Shown: positions 1-12,013 of the stretch, piece by piece | Position numbering within the stretch: the stretch's first letter is position 1 | Layout of the letters: each line of letters opens with the position of its first letter | Source of the DNA: Siphonodentalium dalli | Taxonomy: Eukaryota; Mollusca; Scaphopoda; Gadilida; Siphonodentaliidae | NCBI GenBank assembly: GCA_032622095.1 | Contig: CP136069.1 | Coordinates: 40,772,194-40,836,193 of the forward strand | Direction: 5' to 3' | Length of the DNA: 64,000 nt | Notes under the pieces: model-generated | The model's database searches: none | Seen by the model: the letters and a program-made list of their open reading frames with translations, nothing else | Told to the model about the DNA's origin: nothing | Program-made: the position numbers and the translations under genes

Positions 1-2
1 AT

Positions 3-308
3 CTCAAATTATCTGACATCAGTATTGCTCATAGACTTGGACATTATGCACAGGTACAACCCAGGGGTATAATTGTGAAGTTTGCTCTGAGAAGAACAAA
101 AAATGATGTGATTAAGGAAAGAAATAAACTAAAAGGACTCAACATTGTTATTAAAGAAGATCTCACACCAATAAACAGTTCTCTCATCAAAAAGGCCAAA
201 TACACGGCTGGAATTGGTGATGCATGGAGCATGGGCGGTAAGGTCTTTGTGAAGTACATAGATGCAACTAAGAATAAGAAGACCATCAGCAATGTATCTG
301 AGATATAA
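3..308 (+). pseudogene. LINE ORF1-like C-terminal fragment (runs off left edge)
   Basis: An open frame runs from the window edge to a TAA at 306-308 and encodes about 101 residues. It begins SDISIAHRLG and continues with a stretch like PRGIIVKFALRR, then KGLNIVIKEDLTPINSSLIK and the ending GGKVFVKYIDATKNKK. This is the pattern of the RRM/C-terminal RNA-binding part of non-LTR retrotransposon ORF1-like proteins, including the conserved 'EDLTP.N..L...A' block. The upstream part lies outside the window, and no reverse transcriptase follows: minisatellite DNA starts directly downstream. The fragment is therefore probably a truncated relic rather than an active element. The family assignment rests on recognising these motifs, not on a search. 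Confidence 0.6.
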
Positions 309-339
309 TGAACTTGTCTGTTATTGATAATGACACATG

Positions 340-2420
340 TAAATATTTAGTTATATAACATGATATGTTATGTGAGTCTATACCTACTGGTTATATGAAG
401 TATTATTCAAGTATAATAGGACATATTATCTAGTATGTGAGTCTATACTGACTGAAATATTAGTCTAGTATGTGGGCTTATACTGACTAATTATATGAAG
501 TATTATTGAAGTATAACATGATATATTATAATCTATTATGTGAGTCTATAATGACTGGTTATATGAAGTACCATTCAAGTATAACATGTTATATTATAAT
601 CTACACTGACTGGTTATATGAAGTACTATTCAAATATAACATGTTATATTTCAATCTATTATTTGAGTATACTGTCTGGCCATATGAATTACTATTCAAG
701 TGAACATTTAGGTACATAACATGACATATTGTGTGAGTCTATATCTACTGGTTAATTGAAGTACTATTCATTATTCTAGTATAACATGACATATTATGGT
801 CTATTAAGTGAGTTTATACTAACTGGTTATATCAGATACTGTCCAAGTGGAACATGATATATTGTAGTGTACTACGTTGGTCTAGAATGTCTACATTGTA
901 GTATATTCGGTCTGGATTGACTGGGTATATAATATAAACTACTATTCAAGTACTATTACATGATGTATTATGGTATACTAGTACTATGTGAGTCTATACT
1001 GACTGGTTATATGAAGTACAGTTCAAGTATAACATGATATGTTATAATCTATTACTAGTATGTGAGTCAATACTGACTAGTGATATGAAGTAGTATTCAA
1101 GTATAACATGATATATTATAATATGGTATGTGAGTCTATACTGACTGGTTATATGAAGTACTATTCCAATCACAACATGATATAATCTGTTTTGTGAGTC
1201 TGTGCAGACTGGTTATATGAAGTACTGTTCAAGTATAACATGTTATAATAGAGTATACTGTCTGGCCATATGAATTACTATTCAAGTGAATATTTAGGTA
1301 CATAACATGATATATTATGTGAGTCTATATCTACTGGTTAATTGAAGTACTATTCATTATTCTAGTATAACATGATATATTATAATCTATTAAGTGAGTT
1401 TATACTAACTGGTTATATCAGATACTGTCCAAGTGGAACATGATATATTGTAGTGTATTAAGATGGTCTAGAATGTCTATATTGTAGTATATTTGGTCTG
1501 GATTGACTGGGTATATAAACTACTATTCAAGTACTATTACATGATGTATTATGGTATACTATGTGAGTCTATACTGACTGGTTATATGAGGTACAGTTCA
1601 AGTATAACATGATATGTTATAATCTATTATGTGAGTCTACACTGACTAGTTATATGAAATACTATTCAAGTATAACATGATATATTATAATATGTTATGT
1701 GAGTCTATACTGACTGTTTATATGAAGTACTATTCCAATCATAACATGATATAATATATTATGTGAGTCTATGCATACTGGTTATATGAAGTACTTTTCC
1801 AATCATAACATGATATAATATATTATGTGAGTCTATGCAGACTGGTTATATGAAGTACTATTCAAGTATAACATGTTATATTATAATCTATACTGACTTG
1901 TCATATGAAGTACTATTCAAATATAACATGTTATATTTCAATCTATTATGTGAGTATACTGTCAGGTCATATGAAATACTATTCAAGTGAATATTTAGGT
2001 GTATAACATGATATATTATGTGAGTCTATACCTACTGGTGATATGAAGTACTATCCATTATTCAAGTATAACATGACATATTATAATCTATTATGTGGGT
2101 TTATACTGACTGGTTATATCAGATAATTTCCAAGTAGAACATGATATATTGTTGTATATTAAGTTGGTCTAGATTGTCTATATTGTAGTATATTTGGTCT
2201 GGAATGACTGGGTATATAAAGTACTATTCAAGTACCATTACATGATGTATTGTGGTCTATTGTGTGAGGCTATACTATACTGACTGGTTATATGAAGTAC
2301 AGTTCAAGTATAACATGATACATTATGATCTATTATGTGAGTCTATACTGACTAGTTTTATGAAGTACTATTCAAGTATAACATGGAACATAATATAATG
2401 TAATGTATTATGTGAGCCTA
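340..2420. repeat. ~70-bp AT-rich minisatellite with higher-order structure
   Basis: About 2.1 kb consists of imperfect tandem copies of a unit of roughly 68-70 bases, recognisable by 'gtgagtctatactgactgg', 'ttatatgaagtactattcaa' and 'gtataacatgatatattata'. A longer block beginning 'gaatatttaggta' (variant 'gaacatttaggta') recurs at about 702, 1288 and 1989. The same divergent sub-units follow in the same order each time, so a higher-order period of about 590-700 bases overlies the basic unit. No coding potential is evident; short open frames here are products of the repeat. Confidence 0.9.
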
Positions 2421-3290
2421 TACTGATTGCTAAAATGAAGTAATATAAAATTCCCCATATATATATGGAAAAAATCATTTGAGCATTTATATATCTTATG
2501 GTACATTGAATGCATTTTTTTTTCAGTTGGGAACAAATATATATAGTGTCCTGGTGTGTGCTCTTACTTGTATAATAATACAAAAACTAATGTTCACCAC
2601 ACAAACTTATGCACTCATAGCATACATCTGTACTATCAATCCTTTGCATGACCTTTAGAGGTGACATTTTGTTTTTGTTTTTTGATTTTTGATCCAAAAA
2701 GACTCTGAATTGACTCAGGGCTATAAAATATTTTATTGTTGAATAATGGAGACAAGCCGGTTAGTATGACTTCAGTCTAAAAAAAAACTAAAAAATTTAA
2801 ATTAAAAAATTCACCTTACACAATCCTGGACAGTAAACATTACTATTTATAGAATGCTACAACATTTTTTGATTGAAACACAAAATAAAATAGATATGGA
2901 AACACAAGAACACAAGGCGAAGAAAAAACAAAAACAAATAAAAACAAAAAATAACCCTCCACAACTTGGGACACGAAATGTTGCTATTTATAGATTATTA
3001 CAACATTTTTGATTGAATACTGGAAAAAACTAACAATAAATAAATAGACAAAGAATAAGTAAATAAACAAAAAGTCCTCTTTCGATAAATATTTTGTCAG
3101 CATAACAATATAAATAGTCTGGTTGTTATGGAAGTGTTGTAGGAAATAAATAAATCATCTCTAAGGGTCCGCAAATTACTGACCATGAACAGAGAATTAT
3201 AAGAATTCACAAGATTGTATAGTGGCACATACTTCACATTGGGCTATAAGTGTATTATTATGTAACTGTTATATGTAAATGTTATAGGAT
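2421..3290. other. AT-rich stretch without genes
   Basis: No gene is visible. Two diverged segments resemble each other at about 2820-2880 and 2955-3015, each with 'tatttatagaat' or 'tatttatagatt', then 'acaacattttttgattgaa' or a close variant, suggesting an old local duplication of about 140 bases. The rest is A- and T-rich simple sequence. Confidence 0.4.
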
Positions 3291-3299
3291 CCATATGAT

Positions 3300-3848
3300 G
3301 TACTCATACAGCATAAAACTATACTACATGTATGCTATATATACTGCACTATGATATACTATACTGTGCTGTACTATAGCATACTCCGCTATACTATACT
3401 GTTCAATGCTATACTATAATATACTGTATTGTACTGTGATATACTATGCACTATACTGTGCCATACTATATTATACTATACTGCGGTGTACTATACTATA
3501 CTACACTATACCATACTTATACGATACTGTTATGCACTGTACTGTAATATACTGTACTGTACTGTGTTGTTCTGTGGTTAACTATGTTGTACTATGCTAT
3601 GTTATACTGTACTATACTATGGTACACTGAACTATGCTATGTTGGGCTGTGCTATACTGTGCCGTGCAGTGATGTACTCTATACTATACTATGGTATAGT
3701 GTACTGTACTATACTATGGTATACTACACTATACTATATTGGGCTGTGTTATACTGTACTATGTGCTGTACTGTGCTGTACTTTATATTATATTATACTA
3801 TACTATACTATGCTGTGCTTTATGTTATACTATACTATACTATACTAG
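3300..3848. repeat. TACTG/TATAC-type degenerate microsatellite
   Basis: About 550 bases are built almost only from 'tactatactg', 'tactgtactg' and 'ctgtgctatac' steps, i.e. a pentanucleotide-like repeat of TAC, TATAC and TGTAC words. Three overlapping open frames in this stretch are Tyr/Leu/Cys-rich products of the repeat and not genes. Confidence 0.9.
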
Positions 3849-4655
3849 TAGGGTTGTCCACTTTATTTTTAAAGATACACATACAGAAACTCCCATACTT
3901 AACTATGTTAATTCTCTATAAGATAGGTATTAAACTGTGCCATTTTATGAGTAAAAATGTATTTGTAACTAGCCACTAAGAACAATTCAGTGTCTCTCAT
4001 TATGTGCATACCATGTGTAGCCAGTCACATGGTTTATATAATCCATGGTCCAGAATCTCTCATCTGGCTACTGTATAGCCAGAATGGAGATTCATGGTTT
4101 ACATATAACTTGTATAGCTTGGTACAATCCAATGCCTATCACACTGTGCAAACCATTATCACCACTATACTCTATTCAATCTATTGTAAATAATGTTACC
4201 GTTTTTGTACCTATAACTGTGTACCACCCTATGTTAGCTATACCAGTATAAAGTTGGGTTATTCTGGGTTATTCCCCATTATTTAGAATGTCCTGAAGTG
4301 TCCACACTTATATCAGTTATATGTCATTATTGCTTGAGATGGACATTAAGATATGTCATTCCATGTGTAACAATCCATTGGGATCATAGCCACGTAGTTT
4401 GTATATCTAGTTCAAAATATTTACTCTGGCTACTGTAGCCAGAGTGTAGAATCATGGCATGATCTAGGTACATTCTCAATCTCAATACAGAATAGACAAA
4501 TTACATATTAGAACACTATTAATTCACGCAAAAATGCTACTTACCATCCAATATATAAATGTCAGTTGGATAAATCATGTTTGTCACATAATTATTCATC
4601 TGTTTCTTCAATCTGCTCATGCACACTGTTGTCAAAGAATATTATTATTATTTCT
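3849..4655. other. Gene-free stretch with an old duplication
   Basis: No gene is visible. Segments around 4018-4115 and 4388-4465 share the arrangement 'tctggctactgta..gccag' followed by 'atcatgg' or 'ttcatgg', consistent with a diverged duplication about 370 bases apart. Confidence 0.35.
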
Positions 4656-4936
4656 TTAAAGGTACTCAATCCGATAAAACTCCTCTCAATTACTATTTCA
4701 ATGGCTTCGGGGGTCAAAAATATTTGATTCGAGTCGAGGAAGTCACACATCAGAGCTCAGATTTGTTAGATATCGATTTTAGAAATCTATTAATTTTCAT
4801 TATCGGGAATTCTTTCTGGCCCAGAATACAGTCAAAATTTCGTTATTATTACCACTTGATTATAGAGTTATCCATCCTTGTCTGTTTGAATAGAGTTTTG
4901 AGATGAGGACCCTCTTTACGGATTGAGTACCTTTAA
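4656..4936. mobile_element. TTAA-flanked MITE, TIR AGGTACTCAATCCG (copy 1)
   Basis: A 273-base element (4660-4932) is bounded by TTAA on both sides (4656-4659 and 4933-4936). It begins AGGTACTCAATCCG and ends with the exact reverse complement, CGGATTGAGTACCT. A TTAA target duplication is known for piggyBac and Kolobok-type DNA transposons; the TTAAAGG border resembles the T2/Kolobok MITE class more than the CCC-starting piggyBac type. There is no transposase, so it is non-autonomous. Its interior (about 4665-4900) reappears inverted at about 5258-5493. Confidence 0.85.
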
Positions 4937-5023
4937 ATCTTCTGGCATCCACCTGACCTATTCACTCCATCCTCAACATGTACACAAATCACCGAACATA
5001 GCCTAGTGAATTATATATTCCAA

Positions 5024-5498
5024 TTAAAGGTACTCAATCCGTAAAGAGGGTCCCCATCTCAACAGATTCCAACAACAAGAATCCGATCAGAGGGTCCTAT
5101 ATTACTATTTCTTTGGCTTTGGGGGTAAAAAATATTTGATTCGAGTCGAGGAACCCATCAAACAAAGCTCAGAGTTATTAGATATTGATTTTTCAAATTT
5201 GTTAATTGCCCGAGATGAGTACTAATAACTGTCGTCAATTTGGTAACCTGCTCGAGATTTTACGTCAAAACTCTATTCAAATAGACAAGGATGGATAACT
5301 CTATAATCAAGTGGTAATAATAACGAAATTTTGACTGTCTTCTGGGCCAGAAAGAATTCCCGATAATGAAAATTAATAGATTTCTAAAATCGATATCTAA
5401 CAAATCTGAGCTCTGATGTGTGACTTCCTCGACTCGAATCAAATATTTTTGACCCCCGAAGCCATTGAAATAGTAATTGAGAGGAGTTTTATCTTTAA
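5024..5498. mobile_element. TTAA-flanked MITE of the same family (copy 2), rearranged
   Basis: The left end is TTAA plus AGGTACTCAATCCG at 5024-5041. The left half is a diverged family member, while the right half (about 5258-5493) is an inverted, near-identical copy of the interior of copy 1. At the right border the last 13 bases of the inverted repeat are missing (the sequence passes from 'gttttat' straight into 'ctttaag'), so this end is damaged. Copies 1 and 2 together form an inverted pair with arms of about 235 bases. Confidence 0.75.
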
Positions 5499-6340
5499 GA
5501 ATTATGCTAAGCACATAAGATGATAAACTGGAAGTTTTCGAGACAGCCGTTCGGCGCAACAGATCTATTACACGTCGCCGTGTGTCTTCGCTTCACTGGT
5601 CCTGTGTGCACGATAAAAACGTGCACCAGATGACGACACAATCATACTATTTTAGGAACGATGTGTACATCATCATGGACAGATACAGTAAGCGCCAGAA
5701 CAGTCCGCACTTCATGTCGTACTATTGAAAATATTTTCAATATATCCTTCAACAGAGTTTAGACCAATTTCATGAATCAGTGATCAATGCATGGCAATAT
5801 AAGCACTTAATTACATGGGTTAAAGTGAGACTCATTTTCTAAACGACTGGAATTGACATCGTTCACGTTGGAGGCTGGCTGTGTTCACCCCCCCCTTTCT
5901 CCACTGTTTGTTCTCACCACTGTGAACATGACTCCTTATGTACAGGTTGTGAATGGGGTGGATTGGGGTGCTAACGCGGAAACTCAATAATGGGTCTTGA
6001 TCGCCATGTATACATAACGTATTCATATACCGGTATATGTTTATTTGTGTATGAATATATATATAAGCCTATGTCATCCTTGTTAATAATTATTTCATCT
6101 ATATAATTTGTAATTGATAACAAATTGACTCCATGTATGCTATACTTATACTTTCATAAGCGTTTCGCGGATAAACTTCCTATTGATATAATCCCACCAA
6201 AATTTGAATTCATAATAGTAAAATGATATTCGTATTAGTTTCCACGCATAAGTACCGATTTTCCGCACAACGACAAAATCATATGGCGACTCCCAAGGGC
6301 GCATATTACAGCAATTTAGAAATTTTCAACTACGTCTGCA
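5499..6340. other. Gene-free stretch
   Basis: No gene, RNA or clear repeat boundary was found. Sequence composition is ordinary for the window. Confidence 0.3.
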
Positions 6341-6352
6341 AATAGCATAACT

Positions 6353-7720
6353 TTGAGTGAGGTTGGGGATACACATGATTTCGCGGCAAAATGGTCTCAA
6401 ATAGAAGGAGATGAATTCGATCCCGATAGCATCCAACTTTGGAACCAAAATACAAGCCAATATTTCTCGCCTACACAGGGTAAAAAAGTGCTCTCAAATA
6501 ATATAAAATTTTCTATCTTCGGCCTAAACTGCAGAAGCCTTAACGCAAAGTATGGAGATCTAAAACATTTACTTTGTGATTTGAAAACAGAAGAAAATTT
6601 GTTTGATGTTATCGCCCTAACAGATATATTCAAAGTGCATAGTTCCTCAGATTTTCACTTCCGGGATATCACCCCTTAGAATTCAAATCTCGACCTGACG
6701 GCGACGATGGCAGAGGCGGTGTTGGTGTCTATATAAAGGAGAATCTTCAATATTAATCCAGACCTGATTTGACAATATTTATACCACACGTAATAGAAAC
6801 ATTATTTATAGAAATACACCGAGGGGCGAACGATAATTATATAATATGATTTATTTATAGACCAAACACAGCACCATAGACCGATTTGGACAAATTTATG
6901 TTAAAATTCGATAATATATTAGAACAAGTGAACAATACCAAGTCTTACATAATAGGAGACCTCTAAATCGACCTCTTAAATTTCGAGACGCATAAAAAAA
7001 CTAACGATTTCATAAACAATGTACTCAGTAGAGGATTCATGCCCATGATAACAAAACCGACAAGAATTACTGAACACTCTGCTACCCTAATTGATCACAT
7101 TTATACCAACAAAGTACAAGGTGGCCACCAAACAGGGATAATTACCTGCGACATCTCCGATCATTTCGGCATATTCCTCTCCGAATCAAACAAACACAAA
7201 CCCATAAAACCCTCTCATAAAAAAGTCACGTATAGGAATTACAACCCAAATAATGTCAATATTTTCAAAAACTTGGTAAAATCATGTAAATTCGACTCAG
7301 TTCTCAGTTGTAACTCCCCCGATAAGGCATATGAATTGTTTTTAGACATATATATGAACGCGCATGATCTAGCTTTTCCACTAATAACACGAAATGTACC
7401 CAAAAAATATATAAAGCGCGAACCATGGATGACATCTGGACTAATAAAATCCTCTATTACTAAGCAAGAATTATACTCTAATAAACTGAAGGCACCTTCA
7501 GAAAAAAATAAAATCGCCTATTTAAATTATCGTCAACTATATAACAAACTAATAAGGAAATGTAAAAATAATTATTATTGCGATAGTCTAGAAAAAATAA
7601 GAATGATATAAAAAACACATGGAAAATTCTTAAAAAACGCCATCAATAAAACAAAAAAATCATGTAACTACCCACATACATTTAAAGATAACGATACCGT
7701 ACTGTTGGAACTTCCTAGAA
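6353..7720 (+). pseudogene. LINE endonuclease (apurinic-type) relic, no reverse transcriptase
   Basis: Two open pieces (6353-6679 and 7039-7611), joined by frames with several stops, read as the N-terminal part of a non-LTR retrotransposon ORF2. Recognisable parts, in order: 'FSIFGLNCRSLNAKYGDL' (first endonuclease strand, N.RSL), 'FDVIALTDI' (normally ..L.ET), 'GVGVYIKE', an interrupted 'IGDL' (normally GDFN), 'PTRITEHSATLIDHIYTN' and 'SDHFGIF' (the catalytic SDH block). Downstream comes the linker typical of Jockey/CR1-like elements, with 'KREPWMTSGLIKS'. Stop codons interrupt the frame near 6754, 6850, 6880 and 6964. The reverse transcriptase is absent; a hAT element lies exactly at the break. 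This is a dead copy. Confidence 0.85.
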
Positions 7721-8719
7721 CTGACTGGCAGAGGCGGACTGGGCCAAGAAACCGGCCCGGGAAATTAATATAATACCGGCCCATCTGTGGTCCACAGTCC
7801 ACCTTGGAAAATTCCAACTGCACCCCCCCCCCCCTTGAATCAGAATCAGACCAAATACAAATTTTTGCATAATTCCATTTGCACCCCCCCCCCCCCTTGA
7901 ATCAGATGCAGACCAAATACATGTTTTTGCATAATTCCATTTGCACCTCTGGTCTAATATCATATATATTCATAAACCATGGTTCTATATATTCCCGGTA
8001 TGAGACCATTCAGATATTTTTACCTGAAAAATTGCATAAAATCTAACATCTAGCGGTCTAACTCCAGACAAATGCACACGGCTACGGACAAGAGACCAGG
8101 ACACACCGGGCTGTTCATGGTTGTTCGGCCCGGGGTGAGAACATTTTGAAAACTATACAAGAAAATCTCGAATCCGATAAACTAGACTGGCATCAACTGA
8201 AGCGTTCCTATTTTCTTGTAAATTTCAATTGGGGGAGGGGTGCGTAAGAAATTTTTTGAGATTTACAGCTGGGAGTTACCGTTAAAATCTCGAGATTAAT
8301 GGGGTCTTTACGTGGTGTTATATGATGCCGACAAGTTCATTTAATGTCAAAATTACGATTAGCCAATTCGGCTGGTTAAACAACACATGTGGCGGCCCAC
8401 GTCCGGAATTTTCCCGGTCTCCCGATCGGCCATGCAGTCCGCCTCTGCCCTCATGAATTTATGTGAGAAGAGTACCATCTTATTGGATACACGGCTGGTT
8501 AAACAACACATGTGGCGGCCCACGTCGGTTTCATTTGCGGCCCAAGTTGTGGTTGGGCGGCCCAACCACATATATACCCCCCTCCCCCCCCAAACCGTAA
8601 AAAAAACCCCTCGGATTCTCGCTTGATAGAAAATCACGTGGAATCAGAATTTTTCCGGCCTCCTGCCCATCGGGAAATTTCCCGGTCTCCCGATCGGCCA
8701 GTCCGCCTCTACTGACTGG
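7721..8719. mobile_element. Non-autonomous hAT element with 8-bp TSD ctgactgg
   Basis: The element spans 7729-8711 (983 bases). It begins CAGAGGCGGACTGGGCC, and its right end is the inverse (TAGAGGCGGACTGGCC when reversed). It is flanked by a perfect 8-base duplication, ctgactgg, at 7721-7728 and 8712-8719. An 8-bp TSD with YAGNG termini is the hAT signature. No transposase is present. It has inserted into the LINE relic. The interior holds two C-runs (7823-7834 and 7884-7896) within a module also found, inverted, in the hAT at 14231-15357. The right end is partly duplicated: 'ggtctcccgatcggcca' followed by 'gtccgcctct' occurs at about 8415-8448 and again at 8682-8710. Confidence 0.93.
8373..8525 (+). 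repeat. Internal direct repeat in hAT right end
   Basis: The words 'ggttaaacaacacatgtgg' and 'cggcccacgtc' occur twice, at about 8373-8402 and 8496-8525. Together with the doubled terminal sequence this indicates a partial duplication of the right end of the element. Confidence 0.75.
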
Positions 8720-9643
8720 TCAGGAAACCTACCCCACCACGCCTTCCCCACAACATGGAACAATATGGAAAAAGTCTATACTTATTGCCAAAGCAGGCAC
8801 ACATTGAAGAAGCGCTTATATACAGATAGCCATGCTGAGAAATTACCCAGAAAATGTACGCTGTAAAAACAATGTGCTCTATAATACTACGAACATTAAT
8901 TGTCATACGCGATACATAATCCTAACTCTTCTCGAATAATGTTCTTCACAACGTACCTGCAAGTGGACACACGTCGCATTCTCGTTCCTAGCATGCCCAT
9001 ACACTACCATACATCATAGATGCTACCGTGTATTATTATGATTACTCTAACGTGGCTATGACCCTATACCGCTAGACATACATATAACATTACAGATATG
9101 TAATATTGTTAATCTGAATTATCCCAGAACCTCACTCAACACTTCCCGGCGATCTTTATAGATCCTCATTGTGTTTACCGAACTAAAGATGGTGGTATCT
9201 CTCGCCTGAATCCGTTGTATAGCAACAAAAAACTAACTGTTTTGTTCCTAATAAACCCATGGAACTGGAACTGGAACGGAAACTGTCATATGTTTAGAAA
9301 ATCTGAACAGTTCAAAACATTCATATGGAGAGATAACACATTTTCGATCTTATAACTCGTCTGGATTGGCTCACAACCACACCAATACTTGTTTTTGTTA
9401 TGCCCTAAGTACTGGATTCTACAAAGTTTTATATATGATTATAGTCTGTACGTGTGCGTGGATATGGATACAAGCATCTATTCTATTATTTATACTGATA
9501 CCTGTTTTAGGGGGTAGCAGGGAGACAGCCCGATATAGGGCTAGGCTACCCCCGACAATATCTGCTTTACATATTATGTATTTCTGCCATTGTATAATTC
9601 ATGTATATTGTAAATAAATTATCCCATCCTATCCTATCCTATC
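8720..9643 (+). other. Probable remainder and 3' tail of the LINE relic
   Basis: No open frame of note. The block ends with a small hairpin-forming stretch (about 9510-9550, 'gggggtag' facing 'ctaccccc'), then 'tgtatattgtaaataaatta' and a run of 'atcct' repeats up to 9643. This looks like the 3' untranslated region and simple-repeat tail of a LINE. Assigning it to the same element as the endonuclease relic is an inference from position. Confidence 0.4.
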
Positions 9644-9960
9644 GGGGGGGGGGGGGCAGGATACAAAGTCCGGTGGGTGAATGGGTTCTGAGCACCGCGA
9701 TAGCAGATGTTACCAATGCCGTGTAAATTGTTTTCCAAATTCATGTTTAAAGATAAATTAAGACAACTAAAATTAATGTAAATGTACAGGCTTATAAACT
9801 GAACGAATATAGAACAGTAATCAAGAGAAGGGGTTCATAGTGTCAATGTTTACTCAATAACTGTTCTTTTATAACACAATATCATGGGGTCGGTTCCGCT
9901 TCTTACGAGGAAAATATTGCACTGAAAAAATGAAAGATTTTTTTATCAGTTCTCATTGTT
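9644..9960. repeat. G-run and dispersed repeat shared with 31575-31830
   Basis: After a run of 13 G (9644-9656), the sequence 'ggtgggtgaatgggttctga' and the later 'aatcaagagaaggggttc', 'caatgtttactcaataactg' and 'aacacaatatcatgg' have clear counterparts in order at about 31575-31800. This is a dispersed repeat of about 250-300 bases. No coding potential is evident. Confidence 0.6.
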
Positions 9961-10927
9961 GTTTCTGACAATCAGTTGTCGGTTCGATGCCAATATTAAG
10001 CTCATTTAATTCTTCTGGTGCTTTAAATTTGTTTGAATTTTGAAAGATAAGCAGATGTCCTGTATTATTGTATGATGTTCATCATTGGGTAGATAGAACC
10101 TTGGATTACTGCGACCTACCGCTATCATAAAAACTGAGTAATTGAACATAACATGCTAATTATTACAAAAAAAATACTCATCATTGAGATGATAACATTA
10201 TATTTTGGGATTACTGTTTCTGATACATGGGCTTGTAATTCGCTCCACTGCCCACTCCCCATCCAAACCCACACTGCCCCTATGCACCGTCTCTATACGT
10301 GTCTGCTTTGTACATCATGATGGTATACATATGTATCGTGTATGCCAGTGGTCTGGGAGAACAATCAGGCATATAATGAAACCATTCGAGCATTGTTCGG
10401 GGTTGCGGAGTTCGCGGCCGTTCGCAGAGATTGGCAACGAAGATTTCCGGCGAACCGCCGCGAGAATTTTTAACCAAACTCTGAATGCCTGCTGATCCCT
10501 GTCGCTTCAAATCGCGGCGAAAACATGAATGCCGGCGATTCGTCGCGATCTTTCTCTTTAAAAAGGCCCGCCGCGATGAGCGGAATGAGGCTGTTTCGTC
10601 TTGGGGTAATGTAGACGGACGGATAGACAGTCGGACGCATGCATAGACGGACGGATGTCATTTTTTATAGTCCACCGACAATTAATCATTGGTGGCAGTA
10701 AAGTTAAATAGATAGGACTAATATTTGCAAGCCAAACAATGCGACAGTGTTAAAGAATTAAATAAGATAAATTACTAAAATAGCATAATATCGAACATGG
10801 CCCAACAACGCTGACTTTCCTGGGTCGGTGTTTTCTATGTGCATTTAAGTTATCTCCATTGTGAAACTAACACTCTGACTGGTATTTCCCCCAAACGTAA
10901 AAACTGACAACGTCGTGATTTGACCTG
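9961..10927. other. Gene-free stretch with a GC-richer patch
   Basis: No gene is supported. About 10380-10580 is richer in G+C and in 'cgcggcga' words than its surroundings. A short GACGGAC-like simple repeat lies at about 10612-10655. Confidence 0.3.
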
Positions 10928-11175
10928 CAGTAATGCCCTAAATAATCGACTCCTTAACCACAGCAGAATTATGGGTAACTTTTCAGGATTTAGTCGGAAA
11001 TATGGCTTGTTGCAATTCATCGGAAAGCTCTCAGTGAGAGCTTGTTGTAATTCATCGGAAAGCTCTCAGTGAGAGCTTTCCGATGACTGGCAACAAACCA
11101 TATTTCCGACTAAATCCTGAAAAGTTACCCATAATTCTGCTGTGGTTAAGGAGTCGATTATTTAGGGCATTACTG
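10928..11175. mobile_element. Foldback MITE, TIR CAGTAATGCCCTAAATAATC
   Basis: Both ends read inward as CAGTAATGCCCTAAATAATC followed by GACTCCTTAACCACAGCAG. The inverted arms of about 115 bases run to the middle and enclose a duplicated 'cggaaagctctcagtgagag'. The whole would fold into one long hairpin. A shortened relative lies at about 26209-26352. It lies just upstream of the receptor exon. No clear target duplication was identified. Confidence 0.85.
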
Positions 11176-11283
11176 TGTATATATAGCGGCTGAAACAGCG
11201 AAAAACTCAAATTAACTAACAACATGCCACCCCATGGGTCGTAGCGTTGGAAAAAATCGTATATAAGCATTATTGTTATTCAG

Positions 11284-11829
11284 GGTGAAGACACTGGACA
11301 TTATCAGTAACCCAAGGGTTACAATAAGATGCCATAGCGACGGAAATTGCACATGGACACCACCGTTACTTATGGAAACTTCGTGCAGTATGGATGTGTC
11401 ATACTACCCATTCGACGTGCAAGACTGTGCAATAGAGATGATGACGTGGGCATATGACTCGAACGAAATGATACTGAATGAGGCGCAGGAAACCGCAATG
11501 GGCATGGAGTTCTACAAGGAGAATGGTGAATGGTTGTTAATGGATAACTACTTCACTCAAAAGTTAGAAAAAAGGGACGAAGAATCGTACTCCAAGCTGT
11601 CGTTCAATTTCGTGGTAAAAAGGCGATCGACGTATTACGTAATGACTGCACTGATCCCTTCGGTACTGATGGCACTGCTGAACCCAGCTGTCTTCATGTT
11701 ACCCATCGATAGTGGTGAGAAGGTTTCCTTCGTCGTTACGGTATTCCTGCAATTTCCTGGCCTACGCTGTCCTGCTAACCCTGGTCACAGAGCAGCTACC
11801 CTCTTCGGCAATAGAGCCGTCGCTTCTAG
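11284..11829 (+). CDS. Cys-loop (nicotinic-type) receptor subunit, exon with loop, TM1 and TM2; frame broken by 10-bp insertion
   Basis: This exon encodes the end of the extracellular domain and the first two membrane segments of a pentameric ligand-gated ion channel subunit. Visible: the Cys-loop CSMDVSYYPFDVQDC with exactly 13 residues between the cysteines, the loop-B tryptophan in MTWAYD, a pre-TM1 'VKRRSTYYVMTALIPS', and the M1-M2 turn GEK, which in the family goes with cation selectivity. There is no vicinal Cys pair in loop C, so it is not a typical alpha-type subunit. The acceptor is 'ttattcag' ending at 11283; the donor is GTTAGT at 11830. In TM2 the frame shifts: ten bases (11750-11759, caatttcctg) interrupt 'VTVFL' and 'AYAVLLTLVTEQLPSS'. 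Without them the spacing from GEK to LP is the usual 26 residues. Either the copy is a pseudogene or allele, or the base calls are wrong. Upstream exons are not seen in the window. Confidence 0.9.
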
Positions 11830-12013
11830 GTTAGTGCACCGTTACAATGTCAATCGTGATTGACATTGAAGATAAATATTAACCTTTACCCATGGACTTC
11901 GAAGTCTGTTCACGTGAAACAAGATATATCTTATGTAAAGTATGTAAAACAACTATCAACAGCAAGTTTATTTAAATATGGATCGATCTAATTCTCATTA
12001 TTAATAATCTGCA

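Noticed and set aside
3406-3979. Overlapping Tyr/Leu/Cys-rich open frames
   Set aside because: Products of the TACTG/TATAC repeat.
4619-5559. Two similar ~97-residue frames on opposite strands
   Set aside because: They lie wholly within the inverted MITE pair; the similarity is that of the repeat.
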